Counted from the stretch's first letter, positions 46,101 to 54,224 are shown. The stretch: 64,000 nucleotides of DNA from Helicobacter pylori_CU (GCF_000259235.1 NC_017733.1:248001-312000), one strand, 5' to 3'. Translations and numbers: made by a program. The notes: a model not told the origin generated them from the letters alone.

Positions 46101-48858
46101 TTTATTGAGTAAAAAGGGGTTGTTCAATCAGATCACTAGCTTTATTTCCGCTAACGATATAGGGCAAATCATAAGCGTGATGCTGCAAGATATTGTCAAA
46201 CCGAGCGACGCTTTACAAAACGATGTAGTGGCTTTAGGCAAACAAATGATTGGCGAATTTTTAGGCCAAGACACGCTCAATTCTTTAGAAAGCCTGTTGC
46301 AAAACCAACAGATTAGAAGCGTTTTAGACAAAGTCCTAGCGGCTAAAGGTTTAGGGCCTATTTATGAACAAGGTTTGGGGGATTTGATCCCTAGTCTTGG
46401 TAACAAGGGGCTTTTCGCTCCCTATGGCTTGAGTCAAGCGTGGCAAAAAGGGGATTTTAGTTTCAACGCGCAAGGCAATGTTTTTGTGCAAAATTCCACT
46501 TTCTCTAACGCCAATGGAGGCACGCTTAGTTTTAACGCAGGAAATTCGCTCATTTTTGCGGGAAACAATCATATTTCGTTCACTAACCATTTTGGAACGC
46601 TTCAATTATTGTCCGATCAAGTTTCTAACATTAACATCACCACGCTTGATGCAAGCAACGGCCTTAAGATTAACGCCGCTAATAACAATGTTTCTGTGTC
46701 TCAAGGCAATCTGTTTGTCAACGCTAGCTGCGCGCAACAAAGCGATCCAACTACAACTAACGCTACAAACCCTTGCACGCTTAGCGCCCAAAGCGCGAAT
46801 GGCACTTCTTCTAATAACGCGTCAAATAACGCGCCAATCGCCTTGAACAATAACGATGAGAGCTTGATGGTTACGGCGAATGATTTCAATTTTTCAGGCA
46901 ATATTTACGCTAACGGGGTGGTTGATTTTTCAAAGATTAAAGGCTCTGCAAACATTAAAAACCTGTATCTTTACAATAACGCTCAATTCCAAGCCAACAA
47001 TCTTATTATTTCCAATCAAGCGGTGTTAGAGAAAAACGCTAGCTTTGTAACGAATAATTTAAACATTCAAGGGGCGTTTAACAACAACGCCACGCAAAAA
47101 ATAGAGGTGCTTCAAAATTTAGTGATCGCTTCAAACGCTTCTTTAAGCACCGGGATTTATGGGTTAGAAGTAGGGGGGGTTTTGAATAATTTGGGAACGA
47201 TACATTTTAATTTAGAAAATATCCAAACGCCAACGCCACTCATTCAAGCAGAGGAGATCATTAATCTCAACACCACCCAAACGCCTTTTATCAATGTCAA
47301 TAACAGCATGGCCAATAACACGACTTACACTTTATTAAAAAGCAGCCGTTACATTGATTACAATATCAACCCCAACAGCTTGCAATCGTATTTGAAGCTC
47401 TATACCTTAATCAATATCAACGGAAACCACATAGAGGAAAAAAACGGCGTATTGACTTATTTGGGTCAACGGGTTTTATTACAAGATAAGGGGTTATTAT
47501 TAAGCGTAGCGTTGCCTAACTCAAACAACGCCCATCAAAACAACATTTTAAGCCTTTCTGTTCTTTATGACCAGATTAAAATGTCTTATGGCGATAGAAT
47601 CATGGACTTTACCCCCCCTACTTTACAAGATTACATTGTGGGCATTCAAGGGCAAAGCGTGCTCAATCAAATTGAAGCGATAGGGGGGAATAACGCTATC
47701 AATTGGCTTTCAACATTGATGATGGAAACGAAAGAAAACCCGCTTTTTGCGCCGATTTATTTAGAAAACCACTCTTTGAATGAAGTCTTAGGCGTGGCTA
47801 AAGATCTTCAAAACACCGCAAGCTTGATTTCTAACCCTAATTTTAGAGACAACGCTACCAACCTTTTAGAATTGGCGAGTTACACCCAACAAACCAGCCG
47901 TTTAACGAAATTCTCTGATTTTAGGGCTAGAGAGGGAGAATCTGATTTTTCTAATCGCTTGTTGGAGCTTAAAAACAAGCGCTTTAGCGATCCTAACCCT
48001 GGAGAGGTTTTTGTCAAATATTCGCAACCCAACAAACACCCCAATAACCTTTGGGTTCAAGGGATTGGGGGAGCGAGCTTTATTTCTGGGGGCAATGGCA
48101 CGCTTTATGGCTTGAATGCGGGCTATGACAGGTTAGTTAAAAATGTGATCCTTGGGGGTTATGTGGCTTATGGCTATAGCGGCTTTAATGGGAACATCAT
48201 GCGTTCTTTGGGTAATAATGTGGATGTGGGGATGTATGCGAGGGCTTTTTTAAAAAGAAACGAATTCACTTTGAGCGCGAATGAAACTTATGGAGGCAAT
48301 GCAAATAATATCAATTCTTCTAATCCCTTGCTTTCTGTGTTGAACCAACGCTATAGTTATAACACTTGGACAACGAGCGTGAATGGGAATTACGGCTATG
48401 ATTTCATGTTCAAACAAAAAAGCGTGGTGCTAAAACCTCAAGTGGGCTTGAGCTATCATTTCATAGGTTTGAGTGGCATGAAGGGCAAAATGAATGATGC
48501 CGCTTACAAACAATTTCTCATGCATTCAAACCCCTCTAACGAATCGGTTTTAACGCTCAACATGGGGTTGGAGAGCCGTAAATATTTTGGTCAAAATTCC
48601 TATTATTTTGTAACGGCGAGATTGGGTAGGGATCTTTTGATCAAATCTAAAGGCGGCAATATGGTGCGTTTTGTGGGCGAAAACACTTTATTGTATCGCA
48701 AGGGGGAAGTTTTCAACACTTTTGCGAGCGTGATCACAGGAGGCGAAATGCATTTGTGGCGTTTGATGTATGTGAATGCGGGGGTGGGGCTTAAGATGGG
48801 CTTGCAATACCAAGACATTAATATAACCGGGAATGTGGGCATGCGAGTGGCGTTTTAG
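40165..48858 (+). CDS. imaA: VacA-like giant autotransporter (ImaA)
   Basis: Type V secreted protein of about 2,897 residues. The ATG at 40165 follows GAGGG by 9 bases; 40147 is in frame but would lie at the transcript start. A long basic N-region (KKFKKKPKSIKRS) and hydrophobic core with cleavage after AYA form an extended signal peptide. The passenger is a beta-helix built of many short repeats around FNN, FNG, NFSN and 'TFxNxxFN', with at least four larger units containing 'SGNRIGTGG-A-L-FNG'. Cysteines come only in close pairs. The last ~270 residues (from NNLWVQGIGGASF) are the autotransporter barrel, ending in GMRVAF. The orthologue in this species modulates host inflammatory responses (recalled). 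Confidence 0.93.
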   Translation: MKKFKKKPKSIKRSYQNQKTILKRPLWLMPLLIGGFASGAYANNLWDLLNPKVGGEYVHWVKGSQYCEWWEFAGCLKNVWGANHKGYDAGNAANYLSSQNYQAISVGSGNETGTYSLSGFTNYVGGNLTINLGNSVVLDLSGSNSFTSYQGYNQGKDDVSFNVGAINLNGTLEVGNRVGSGAGTHTGTATLNLNANKVTINSNISAYKTSQVNVGNANSVITIGSVSLSGDTCSSLASVGVGANCSTSGPSYSFKGTTNATNTTFSNANGSFTFEENATFSGAKWNGGSYTFNKEFSATNNTAFNSGSFNFKGASSFNGANFNNATYTFNNQATFQNSSFNGGTFTFNNQTNQSAQHPQIQNSSFSGSATTLKGFVNFQQAFNNSNHQLTIQNASFNNATFNNTGKITINESASFNDTTFNTSINTNNMSVTGSVTLSGKNDLNNGSTLDFGSSKITLTQGTTFNLTSLGSEKSVTILNSSGGITYNNLLNHVLNSLTSTLKTNESSSRPQSFAQGLWDMITYNGVTGQLLSKNAATSKTTDSSPPKSSTNSTQVYQVGYKIGDTIYKLQETFGPNSIIIQALESGTYTPPPVISGSKFDLSASNYINADMPWYDHKYYIPKSQNFTESGTYYLPSVQIWGSYTNSFKQTFSASNSNLVIGYNSTWTDHNVSSSGTVSFGDTSGSALNGHCGPWPYYQCTGTTNGAYSAYHVYITANLRSGNRIGTGGAANLVFNGVDSVNIANATITQHNAGIYSSSMTFSTQSMDNSQNLNGLNANGKLSVYGTTFTNQAKDGKFIFNAGQATFENTNFNGGSYQFSGDSLNFSNNNQFNSGSFEINAKNASFNNANFNNSASFNFNNSSATTSFVGDFTNAHSNLQIAGNAVFGNSTNGSQNNANFNNTGSVNIAGNATFDNVVFNSPTNTSVKGQVTLNNITLKNLNAPLSFGDGTIVFNAHSVINIGEAIINGNPITLVSSSKEIDYNNAFSKNLWQLINYQGHGASSEKLVSSAGNGVYDVVYSFNNQTYNFQEVFSPNSISIRRLGVGMVFDYMDMEKSDHLYYKDVVGFMTYMPNSYNNNLGNANNTIYYYDKSIDFYASGKTLFTKAEFSQTFTGQNSAIVFGAKNIWTSLSDAPQSNVIIRFGDNKGAGSNDASGHCWNLQCIGFITGHYEAQKIYITGSIESGNRISSGGGASLNFNGLQGILLTNATLYNRVAGTQSSSMNFISNSANIQAQNSYFIDDTAQNKGNPNFSFNALNLDFSNSSFRGYVGQTQSVFKFNATNAISFTNSTNLSSGLYQMQAKSVSFDNSNLSVSVGTSSIKANAINLSQNASINASNHSTLELQGDLNLNDTSSLNLNQSTINVSNNATINDYASLIASNGSHLNFNGAVNFNSANITTSLSDSSIVFKGAVSLGGQFNLSNHSSLDFQGSSAITSNTAFNFYDNAFSQSPITFHQALDVKAPLSLGGNLLNPNSSSVLDLKNSQLVFSDQGSLNIANIDLLSDLNDNKNRVYNIIQADMNSNWYERISFFGMRISDGIYDAKNQTYSFTNPLNNALKITESFKDNQLSVTLSQIPGIKNTLYNIGSEIFNYQKVYNNANGVYSYSDDAEGVFYLTSSVKGYYNPNQSYQANGSNNTTKNNNLSSESSVISQTYNAQGNPISALHIYNKGYNFNNIKALGQMALKLYPEIKKILGNDFSLSSLSDLKGDALNQLTKLITPNDWKNINELIDNANNSVVQNFNNGALIIGATKIGQTDTNSTVVFGGLGYQKPCDYTDIVCQKFRGTYLGQLLESSSADLGYIDTTFNAKEIYLTGTLGSGNAWGTGGSASVTFNSQTSLILNQANIVSSQTDGIFSMLGQEGINKVFNQAGLANILGEVAVQSINKAGGLGNLIVNTLGSGSVIGGYLTPEQKNQTLSQLLGQNNFDNLMNDSGLNTAIKDLIRQKLGFWTGLVGGLAGLGGIDLQNPEKLIGNMSINDLLSKKGLFNQITSFISANDIGQIISVMLQDIVKPSDALQNDVVALGKQMIGEFLGQDTLNSLESLLQNQQIRSVLDKVLAAKGLGPIYEQGLGDLIPSLGNKGLFAPYGLSQAWQKGDFSFNAQGNVFVQNSTFSNANGGTLSFNAGNSLIFAGNNHISFTNHFGTLQLLSDQVSNINITTLDASNGLKINAANNNVSVSQGNLFVNASCAQQSDPTTTNATNPCTLSAQSANGTSSNNASNNAPIALNNNDESLMVTANDFNFSGNIYANGVVDFSKIKGSANIKNLYLYNNAQFQANNLIISNQAVLEKNASFVTNNLNIQGAFNNNATQKIEVLQNLVIASNASLSTGIYGLEVGGVLNNLGTIHFNLENIQTPTPLIQAEEIINLNTTQTPFINVNNSMANNTTYTLLKSSRYIDYNINPNSLQSYLKLYTLININGNHIEEKNGVLTYLGQRVLLQDKGLLLSVALPNSNNAHQNNILSLSVLYDQIKMSYGDRIMDFTPPTLQDYIVGIQGQSVLNQIEAIGGNNAINWLSTLMMETKENPLFAPIYLENHSLNEVLGVAKDLQNTASLISNPNFRDNATNLLELASYTQQTSRLTKFSDFRAREGESDFSNRLLELKNKRFSDPNPGEVFVKYSQPNKHPNNLWVQGIGGASFISGGNGTLYGLNAGYDRLVKNVILGGYVAYGYSGFNGNIMRSLGNNVDVGMYARAFLKRNEFTLSANETYGGNANNINSSNPLLSVLNQRYSYNTWTTSVNGNYGYDFMFKQKSVVLKPQVGLSYHFIGLSGMKGKMNDAAYKQFLMHSNPSNESVLTLNMGLESRKYFGQNSYYFVTARLGRDLLIKSKGGNMVRFVGENTLLYRKGEVFNTFASVITGGEMHLWRLMYVNAGVGLKMGLQYQDINITGNVGMRVAF

Positions 48859-48864
48859 CTTTTT

Positions 48865-48873
48865 TGCTATAAT
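48865..48873 (+). promoter_or_regulatory. Extended -10 promoter of lysA
   Basis: TGCTATAAT at 48865-48873, an exact TGnTATAAT extended -10, only 7 bases after the imaA stop codon. Start would be near 48880, with a 26-base leader to the lysA ATG. Confidence 0.75.
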
Positions 48874-48905
48874 GCTTCGTTCAAATTTTATGGTTAGGTT
48901 TTTCT

Positions 48906-50123
48906 ATGTTTAATTATGAAGAGCTGTTTCAAACTTATAAAACCCCTTTTTACCTCTATGATTTTGACAAGATCAAACAGGCTTTTTTGAATTATAAAGA
49001 AGCGTTTAAGGGGCGTAAATCTTTGATTTGCTACGCTTTAAAGGCAAATTCCAATTTGAGTATCCTCTCTTTATTGGCGCATTTAGGGAGCGGGGCGGAT
49101 TGCGTTTCCATAGGCGAGATACAAAGGGCCTTAAAAGCTGGGATCAAGCCTTATAAAATCGTGTTTAGCGGGGTGGGTAAGAGCGCGTTTGAAATAGAAC
49201 AAGCCCTAAAACTCAACATTTTATTTTTGAATGTGGAAAGTTTTATGGAATTAACAACGATTGAAAAAATCGCCCAGTCTTTAGGGATAAAGGCTAGGAT
49301 TTCCATTCGAATCAACCCCAACATTGACGCTAAAACGCACCCCTATATTTCTACCGGTTTGAAAGAAAATAAGTTTGGCGTGGGAGAAAAAGAAGCTTTA
49401 GAAATGTTTCTTTGGGCTAAAAAAAGCGCGTTTTTAGAGCCTGTTAGCGTGCATTTTCATATCGGCTCACAGCTCTTAGATTTAGAGCCGATTATAGAAG
49501 CGAGCCAAAAGGTGGCTAAAATCGCTAAATCTTTGATCGCGCTAGGGATAGATTTGCGTTTTTTTGATGTGGGTGGAGGCATTGGCGTGAGTTATGAAAA
49601 TGAGGAAACGATTAAGCTTTATGATTACGCGCAAGGGATTTTAAACGCGCTTCAAGGCTTGGATTTGACTATTATTTGTGAGCCGGGCCGATCCATCGTG
49701 GCTGAGAGTGGGGAATTGATCACGCAGGTTTTGTATGAAAAAAAGGCTCAAAACAAGCGCTTTGTAATCGTAGATGCGGGTATGAATGATTTTTTACGCC
49801 CCAGTTTGTATCATGCTAAGCATGCCATAAGGGTCATAACGCCCTCTAAGGGGCGTAAGATCTCGCCTTGCGATGTGGTAGGGCCTGTGTGTGAGAGCAG
49901 CGACACTTTTTTAAAAGATGTCCATTTGCCAGAATTAGAGCCAGGCGATAAAATAGCGATTGAGAAGGTTGGGGCTTATGGCTCTAGCATGGCCAGTCAA
50001 TACAATTCGCGCCCCAAACTCCTAGAATTAGCCCTAGAAGATCACAAAATCAGAGTGATAAGAAAAAGAGAGGCTTTAGAAGATTTATGGCGGTTAGAGG
50101 AAGAAGGCTTAAAAGGGGTTTGA
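48906..50123 (+). CDS. lysA: Diaminopimelate decarboxylase
   Basis: PLP enzyme for the last step of lysine synthesis; its substrate is also a peptidoglycan precursor. The 405-residue sequence has CYALKANSN (PLP lysine near 46), HFHIGSQL near 188, DVGGGIGVSY near 224, CEPGRSIVAESG near 258, VGPVCESSD near 323 and GAYGSSMASQYNSRP near 355, all standard. The ATG at 48906 lies downstream of TTAGG. The chorismate mutase gene follows after 4 bases. Confidence 0.96.
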   Translation: MFNYEELFQTYKTPFYLYDFDKIKQAFLNYKEAFKGRKSLICYALKANSNLSILSLLAHLGSGADCVSIGEIQRALKAGIKPYKIVFSGVGKSAFEIEQALKLNILFLNVESFMELTTIEKIAQSLGIKARISIRINPNIDAKTHPYISTGLKENKFGVGEKEALEMFLWAKKSAFLEPVSVHFHIGSQLLDLEPIIEASQKVAKIAKSLIALGIDLRFFDVGGGIGVSYENEETIKLYDYAQGILNALQGLDLTIICEPGRSIVAESGELITQVLYEKKAQNKRFVIVDAGMNDFLRPSLYHAKHAIRVITPSKGRKISPCDVVGPVCESSDTFLKDVHLPELEPGDKIAIEKVGAYGSSMASQYNSRPKLLELALEDHKIRVIRKREALEDLWRLEEEGLKGV

Positions 50124-50127
50124 TTAG

Positions 50128-50418
50128 ATGCAAAAGAATTTGGATAGTCTTTTAGAAAATTTAAGGGCTGAAATTGATGCGTTGGATAATGAATTAAGCG
50201 ATCTTTTAGACAAACGCTTAGAAATCGCTTTAAAAATCGCGCTTATCAAACAAGAAAGCCCCATTTATTGCCCTAAAAGAGAACAAGAAATTTTAAAACG
50301 ACTCAGCCAAAGGGATTTCAAGCATTTGAATGGAGAAATTCTTACGGGTTTTTATGCAGAGGTTTTTAAGATTTCTAGAAAATTTCAAGAAAACGCCCTG
50401 AAAGAGTTAAAGAAATAA
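50128..50418 (+). CDS. Stand-alone chorismate mutase (AroQ type)
   Basis: A 96-residue all-helical protein. LRAEIDALDNELSDLLDKRLEIALKIALIK at the N-terminus, PKREQEIL in the middle and FYAEVFKISRKFQ at the end follow the AroQ pattern (L-R...ID-D..LL..R...A..I...K; REQ; I..S...Q), including the arginines, lysine and glutamine of the active site. It turns chorismate into prephenate for phenylalanine and tyrosine. In many bacteria this domain is fused to prephenate dehydratase; here it stands alone. Confidence 0.83.
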   Translation: MQKNLDSLLENLRAEIDALDNELSDLLDKRLEIALKIALIKQESPIYCPKREQEILKRLSQRDFKHLNGEILTGFYAEVFKISRKFQENALKELKK

Positions 50419-50430
50419 AAGAGAGTTGTT

Positions 50431-51303
50431 ATGTTTGAAAAAATTACCCTAGCGCATAAGGACTTGTTTTCAAGGTTTTTACAAACTCAAAAAATCGTTT
50501 TATCAGATGTGAGTTTTACCAATTGCTTTTTATGGCAGCACGCAAGGCTCATTCAAGTGGCGGTGATTAGGGATTGTTTGGTGATTCAAACCACTTATGA
50601 AAATCAAAAACCCTTTTATTTCTATCCTATCGGTAAGAATGCGTTTGAATGTGTGGAAGAGCTTTTGAAATTAGAAAAAAATTTAAGATTCCACTCCCTG
50701 ACTTTAGAGCAAAAAGACGATTTGAAAGACAATTTTGTAGGGGTGTTTGATTTCACTTACAACCGAGACAGGAGCGATTATGTTTATTCTATTGAAGAAC
50801 TAATCGCGCTCAAAGGGAAAAAATACCATAAGAAAAAAAACCACTTAAACCAGTTTTTAACCAATTATGCGAATTTTGTTTATGAAAAAATTTCTCCTCA
50901 AAATAAAAAGGAAGTTTTAGAAGCCTCCAAAGAGTGGTTTTTAGAAAGCCAAACCGATGATATAGGGTTAATCAATGAAAATAAGGGCATTCAAAGCGTG
51001 TTAGAAAATTATGAAAGCTTGGATGTGAAAGGGGGGCTTATTAGGGTTAATGGGGAAATAGTCTCGTTTAGTTTTGGAGAAGTTTTAAACGAAGAGAGCG
51101 CGCTCATCCACATTGAAAAAGCCCGCGCAGATATTGCAGGCGCGTATCAGATCATCAACCAGCAATTGCTTTTGAATGAATTTAGCCATCTAACTTACGC
51201 TAACAGAGAAGAAGATCTAGGATTAGAGGGCTTAAGAAGGTCTAAAATGAGCTATAATCCGGTGTTCTTGATAGACAAATACGAAGCGGTTGCTAGAAAT
51301 TAA
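50431..51303 (+). CDS. DUF2156-type protein, GNAT-like fold
   Basis: A 290-residue soluble protein. LSDVSFTNCFLWQ near 25, the RDRSDYVYSIEELIALKGKKYHKKKNHLNQF region near 115 and the C-terminal EKARADIAGAYQIINQQL, with LGLEGLRRSKMSYNP, are the landmarks of the DUF2156 family, related to the acyl/aminoacyl-transferase domain of phosphatidylglycerol lysyltransferase. It has no membrane domain, so lipid lysinylation is not implied. It touches pabB directly (stop TAA then ATG). Substrate unknown. Confidence 0.7.
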   Translation: MFEKITLAHKDLFSRFLQTQKIVLSDVSFTNCFLWQHARLIQVAVIRDCLVIQTTYENQKPFYFYPIGKNAFECVEELLKLEKNLRFHSLTLEQKDDLKDNFVGVFDFTYNRDRSDYVYSIEELIALKGKKYHKKKNHLNQFLTNYANFVYEKISPQNKKEVLEASKEWFLESQTDDIGLINENKGIQSVLENYESLDVKGGLIRVNGEIVSFSFGEVLNEESALIHIEKARADIAGAYQIINQQLLLNEFSHLTYANREEDLGLEGLRRSKMSYNPVFLIDKYEAVARN

Positions 51304-52983
51304 ATGATTTTTGGGGATTTTAAATATCAAAAAAGCGTTAAAAAACTCACCGCCACTAATCTTAATGAGCTTAAAAGCACCCTAGATTTCATCTCTCAAA
51401 ATAGGGGGAATGGGTATTTTGTGGGGTATCTTTTATATGAAGCGCGCTTAGCGTTTTTAGATGAAACTTTTCAAAGCCAAACCCCTTTTTTGTATTTTGA
51501 ACAATTCTTAGAAAGAAAAAAATACTCTTTAGAGCCTTTAAAAGAGCATGCGTTTTACCCTAAAATCCACAGCCCTTTAGATCAAGAAACTTATTTCAAG
51601 CAGTTTAAAGCCGTTAAAGAGCATTTAAAAAATGGCGATACCTATCAAGTGAATCTCACGATGGATTTATTTTTAGACACTAAAGCCAAACCAAAGCGCG
51701 TTTTTAAGGAAGTGATACACAACCAAAACACGCCTTTTAAGGCTTTGATAGAAAATGAGTTTGGGAGTGTTTTAAGCTTTTCGCCGGAATTGTTTTTTGA
51801 ATTAGAGTTTTTGGACACAGCGATTAAGATTATTACAAAACCCATGAAAGGCACGATCACTCGCTCAAACAACCCCTTAATAGATGAAAAAAACCGATTG
51901 TTTTTGCAAAATGATGACAAAAACAGAAGCGAAAATGTGATGATTGTGGATTTATTGCGTAACGATTTGAGCCGCTTGGCCTTAAAAAATAGCGTGAAAG
52001 TCAATCAATTGTTTGAAATTATTAGCTTGCCGAGCGTGTATCAAATGATAAGCGAGATTGAAGCTAAATTGCCCCTAAAAACAAGCTTGTTTGAGATTTT
52101 TAAGGCGTTGTTCCCTTGCGGATCGGTGACCGGATGCCCTAAAATAAAAACCATGCAAATCATTGAAGATTTAGAAAAACGCCCTAGGGGGGTGTATTGC
52201 GGGGCGATAGGCATGGTTGAAGGAAAAAAAGCCCTTTTTAGCGTGCCTATCCGCACTTTAGAAAAAAGAGCGCATGAAGATTTTTTGCATTTGGGGGTAG
52301 GGAGTGGGGTAACTTATAAAAGTAAAGCCTCAAAGGAATATGAAGAGAGCTTTTTAAAATCCTTTTTTGTGATGCCTAAAATAGAATTTGAGATTATAGA
52401 GACGATGAAAGTTATCAAAAAGGATCAAAAACTAGAGATCAATAATAAAAACGCCCATAAAGAACGCTTAATGAATAGCGCCCAATATTTTAACTTCAAA
52501 TACGATGACAATCTTTTAGACTTTGAATTAGAAAAAGAAGGGGTTTTAAGGGTTTTATTGAATAAAAAGGGCAAGCTCATTAAAGAATACAAAACCTTAG
52601 AGCCTTTAAAAAGCCTAGAAATCCGTTTGAGTGAAGCCCCCATTGACAAACACAATGATTTTTTATACCACAAGACCACTTACGCCCCTTTTTATCAAAA
52701 GGCTCGAGCGCTCATTAAAAAAGGCGTTATGTTTGATGAAATCTTTTATAACCAGGATTTGGAACTCACTGAGGGCGCTAGGAGCAATCTTGTTTTAGAA
52801 ATCCATAACAGGCTTTTAACCCCTTATTTTAGCGCGGGCGCGTTAAACGGGACGGGTGTTGTGGGGTTGTTAAAAAAGGGTCTTGTTGGGCATGCCCCTT
52901 TGAAATTACAAGATTTGCAAAGAGCGGCTAAAATTTATTGCATTAATGCTTTATATGGCTTAGTGGAAGTGAAAATCAAATAA
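51304..52983 (+). CDS. pabB: Fused aminodeoxychorismate synthase I and lyase
   Basis: A 559-residue protein with two domains. About 1-340 is the chorismate-binding PabB domain: LKNGDTYQVNLTM, ITKPMKGTITR, ENVMIVDLLRNDLSR, PCGSVTGCPKIKTM and GVYCGAIGMV. About 370-559 resembles the class IV PLP lyase PabC: HKTTYAP carries the likely PLP lysine, then FDEIFYNQDLELTEGARSNLV and LNGTGVVG. Together they would make 4-aminobenzoate for folate from chorismate with ammonia from a glutaminase encoded elsewhere. It ends the lysA transcript. Confidence 0.88.
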   Translation: MIFGDFKYQKSVKKLTATNLNELKSTLDFISQNRGNGYFVGYLLYEARLAFLDETFQSQTPFLYFEQFLERKKYSLEPLKEHAFYPKIHSPLDQETYFKQFKAVKEHLKNGDTYQVNLTMDLFLDTKAKPKRVFKEVIHNQNTPFKALIENEFGSVLSFSPELFFELEFLDTAIKIITKPMKGTITRSNNPLIDEKNRLFLQNDDKNRSENVMIVDLLRNDLSRLALKNSVKVNQLFEIISLPSVYQMISEIEAKLPLKTSLFEIFKALFPCGSVTGCPKIKTMQIIEDLEKRPRGVYCGAIGMVEGKKALFSVPIRTLEKRAHEDFLHLGVGSGVTYKSKASKEYEESFLKSFFVMPKIEFEIIETMKVIKKDQKLEINNKNAHKERLMNSAQYFNFKYDDNLLDFELEKEGVLRVLLNKKGKLIKEYKTLEPLKSLEIRLSEAPIDKHNDFLYHKTTYAPFYQKARALIKKGVMFDEIFYNQDLELTEGARSNLVLEIHNRLLTPYFSAGALNGTGVVGLLKKGLVGHAPLKLQDLQRAAKIYCINALYGLVEVKIK

Positions 52984-53063
52984 CCATAAAGATAGAGCGC
53001 CTAAAACCTCATTTTTAGAAATAGGTTACCCAATGGAGCAAAAAAGTTAAAACTCGCCCACAA

Positions 53064-53078
53064 TAATCATAATGATTA
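53064..53078 (+). promoter_or_regulatory. Fur-box-like dyad before amiE
   Basis: TAATCAT-A-ATGATTA is a perfect 7-1-7 inverted repeat, close to the TAATAATnATTATTA type reported for H. pylori Fur. It covers the -35 region of the -10 at 53095-53100. Iron- and Fur-dependent repression of amidase is reported for this species (recalled), which fits the location. Confidence 0.7.
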
Positions 53079-53094
53079 AAGTTTTCATATTCAT

Positions 53095-53100
53095 TATAAA
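53095..53100 (+). promoter_or_regulatory. -10 box of amiE
   Basis: TATAAA at 53095-53100, giving a start near 53107 and a leader of about 68 bases before the amiE ATG. Confidence 0.55.
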
Positions 53101-53174
53101 TCCGTTTACACAATTATTTTATAAATTCAATAGAGGGTTTGTAGGAACTCTCATCAAAAAACAAGGAACATAAT

Positions 53175-54194
53175 ATGAGACATGGAGATATTAGTAGCAG
53201 CCCTGATACTGTGGGTGTAGCGGTAGTTAATTATAAGATGCCTAGACTCCACACTAAAGAGCAAGTGTTGGAAAATTGTCGCAATATTGCTAAGGTGATT
53301 GGTGGGGTCAAACAAGGTTTGCCCGGATTGGATCTGATTATCTTCCCCGAATACAGCACGCATGGGATTATGTATGACAGACAAGAAATGTTTGACACAG
53401 CCGCAAGCGTTCCTGGAGAAGAAACCGCGATCTTTGCTGAGGCTTGTAAGAAAAACAAGGTTTGGGGAGTGTTCTCTTTGACTGGGGAAAAACATGAGCA
53501 AGCTAAAAAAAATCCCTATAACACTTTGATTCTTGTCAATGATAAGGGTGAGATCGTGCAAAAATACCGCAAAATCTTGCCTTGGTGTCCTATTGAATGC
53601 TGGTATCCTGGGGATAAAACTTATGTGGTTGATGGGCCTAAGGGCTTGAAAGTTTCTTTGATCATTTGCGATGATGGAAACTACCCTGAAATTTGGCGCG
53701 ATTGCGCGATGCGTGGGGCAGAACTCATTGTGCGCTGTCAAGGTTACATGTATCCGGCTAAGGAGCAACAAATTGCGATAGTGAAAGCTATGGCGTGGGC
53801 TAATCAATGTTATGTAGCGGTAGCGAATGCGACCGGCTTTGATGGGGTGTATTCCTATTTTGGGCATTCTAGCATTATTGGTTTTGATGGGCATACTTTG
53901 GGCGAATGCGGGGAAGAAGAAAATGGTCTTCAATACGCTCAACTTTCCGTGCAACAAATCCGTGATGCGAGAAAATACGACCAAAGCCAAAACCAACTCT
54001 TCAAACTCTTGCACAGAGGTTATAGTGGGGTTTTTGCTAGTGGCGATGGGGATAAGGGTGTGGCGGAATGCCCTTTTGAGTTCTATAAAACTTGGGTGAA
54101 TGACCCCAAAAAAGCTCAAGAAAATGTAGAAAAAATCACTCGCCCAAGCGTGGGTGTGGCCGCTTGTCCTGTAGGCGATTTGCCCACGAAATAA
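53175..54194 (+). CDS. amiE: Aliphatic amidase
   Basis: Cytoplasmic nitrilase-fold enzyme of 339 residues that hydrolyses short amides such as acetamide and propionamide to acid and ammonia. The catalytic triad is visible: glutamate in IIFPEYSTHG (59), lysine in QKYRKILPW (about 133) and cysteine in LIICDDGNYPE (about 165). Length and ending match AmiE; the formamidase AmiF paralogue is about the same length, and the N-terminus RHGDISSSPDTVGVAVVNY favours AmiE. Ammonia production supports acid and nitrogen balance alongside urease. A Fur-like dyad lies in the promoter. Confidence 0.95.
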   Translation: MRHGDISSSPDTVGVAVVNYKMPRLHTKEQVLENCRNIAKVIGGVKQGLPGLDLIIFPEYSTHGIMYDRQEMFDTAASVPGEETAIFAEACKKNKVWGVFSLTGEKHEQAKKNPYNTLILVNDKGEIVQKYRKILPWCPIECWYPGDKTYVVDGPKGLKVSLIICDDGNYPEIWRDCAMRGAELIVRCQGYMYPAKEQQIAIVKAMAWANQCYVAVANATGFDGVYSYFGHSSIIGFDGHTLGECGEEENGLQYAQLSVQQIRDARKYDQSQNQLFKLLHRGYSGVFASGDGDKGVAECPFEFYKTWVNDPKKAQENVEKITRPSVGVAACPVGDLPTK

Positions 54195-54211
54195 GGGGCA
54201 AAAGGAGGGGG

Positions 54212-54224
54212 GCTTCATAGAAGC
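54212..54224. terminator. Weak hairpin between convergent amiE and flgL
   Basis: GCTTC-ATA-GAAGC forms a five-pair stem 17 bases after the amiE stop. There is no strong T run on either strand, so terminator function is only possible. Confidence 0.3.

Noticed and set aside
46478..46846. Overlapping 122-codon plus-strand frame inside imaA, and similar frames near 41.0 and 43.1 kb
   Set aside because: Repeat-rich coding sequence produces long alternative frames; none has a binding site or recognisable protein.
53154..54218. A 354-codon open frame on the minus strand covering amiE
   Set aside because: It is the antisense of a well-defined amidase gene, has low-complexity, unfamiliar protein sequence and no binding site; a codon-bias shadow.
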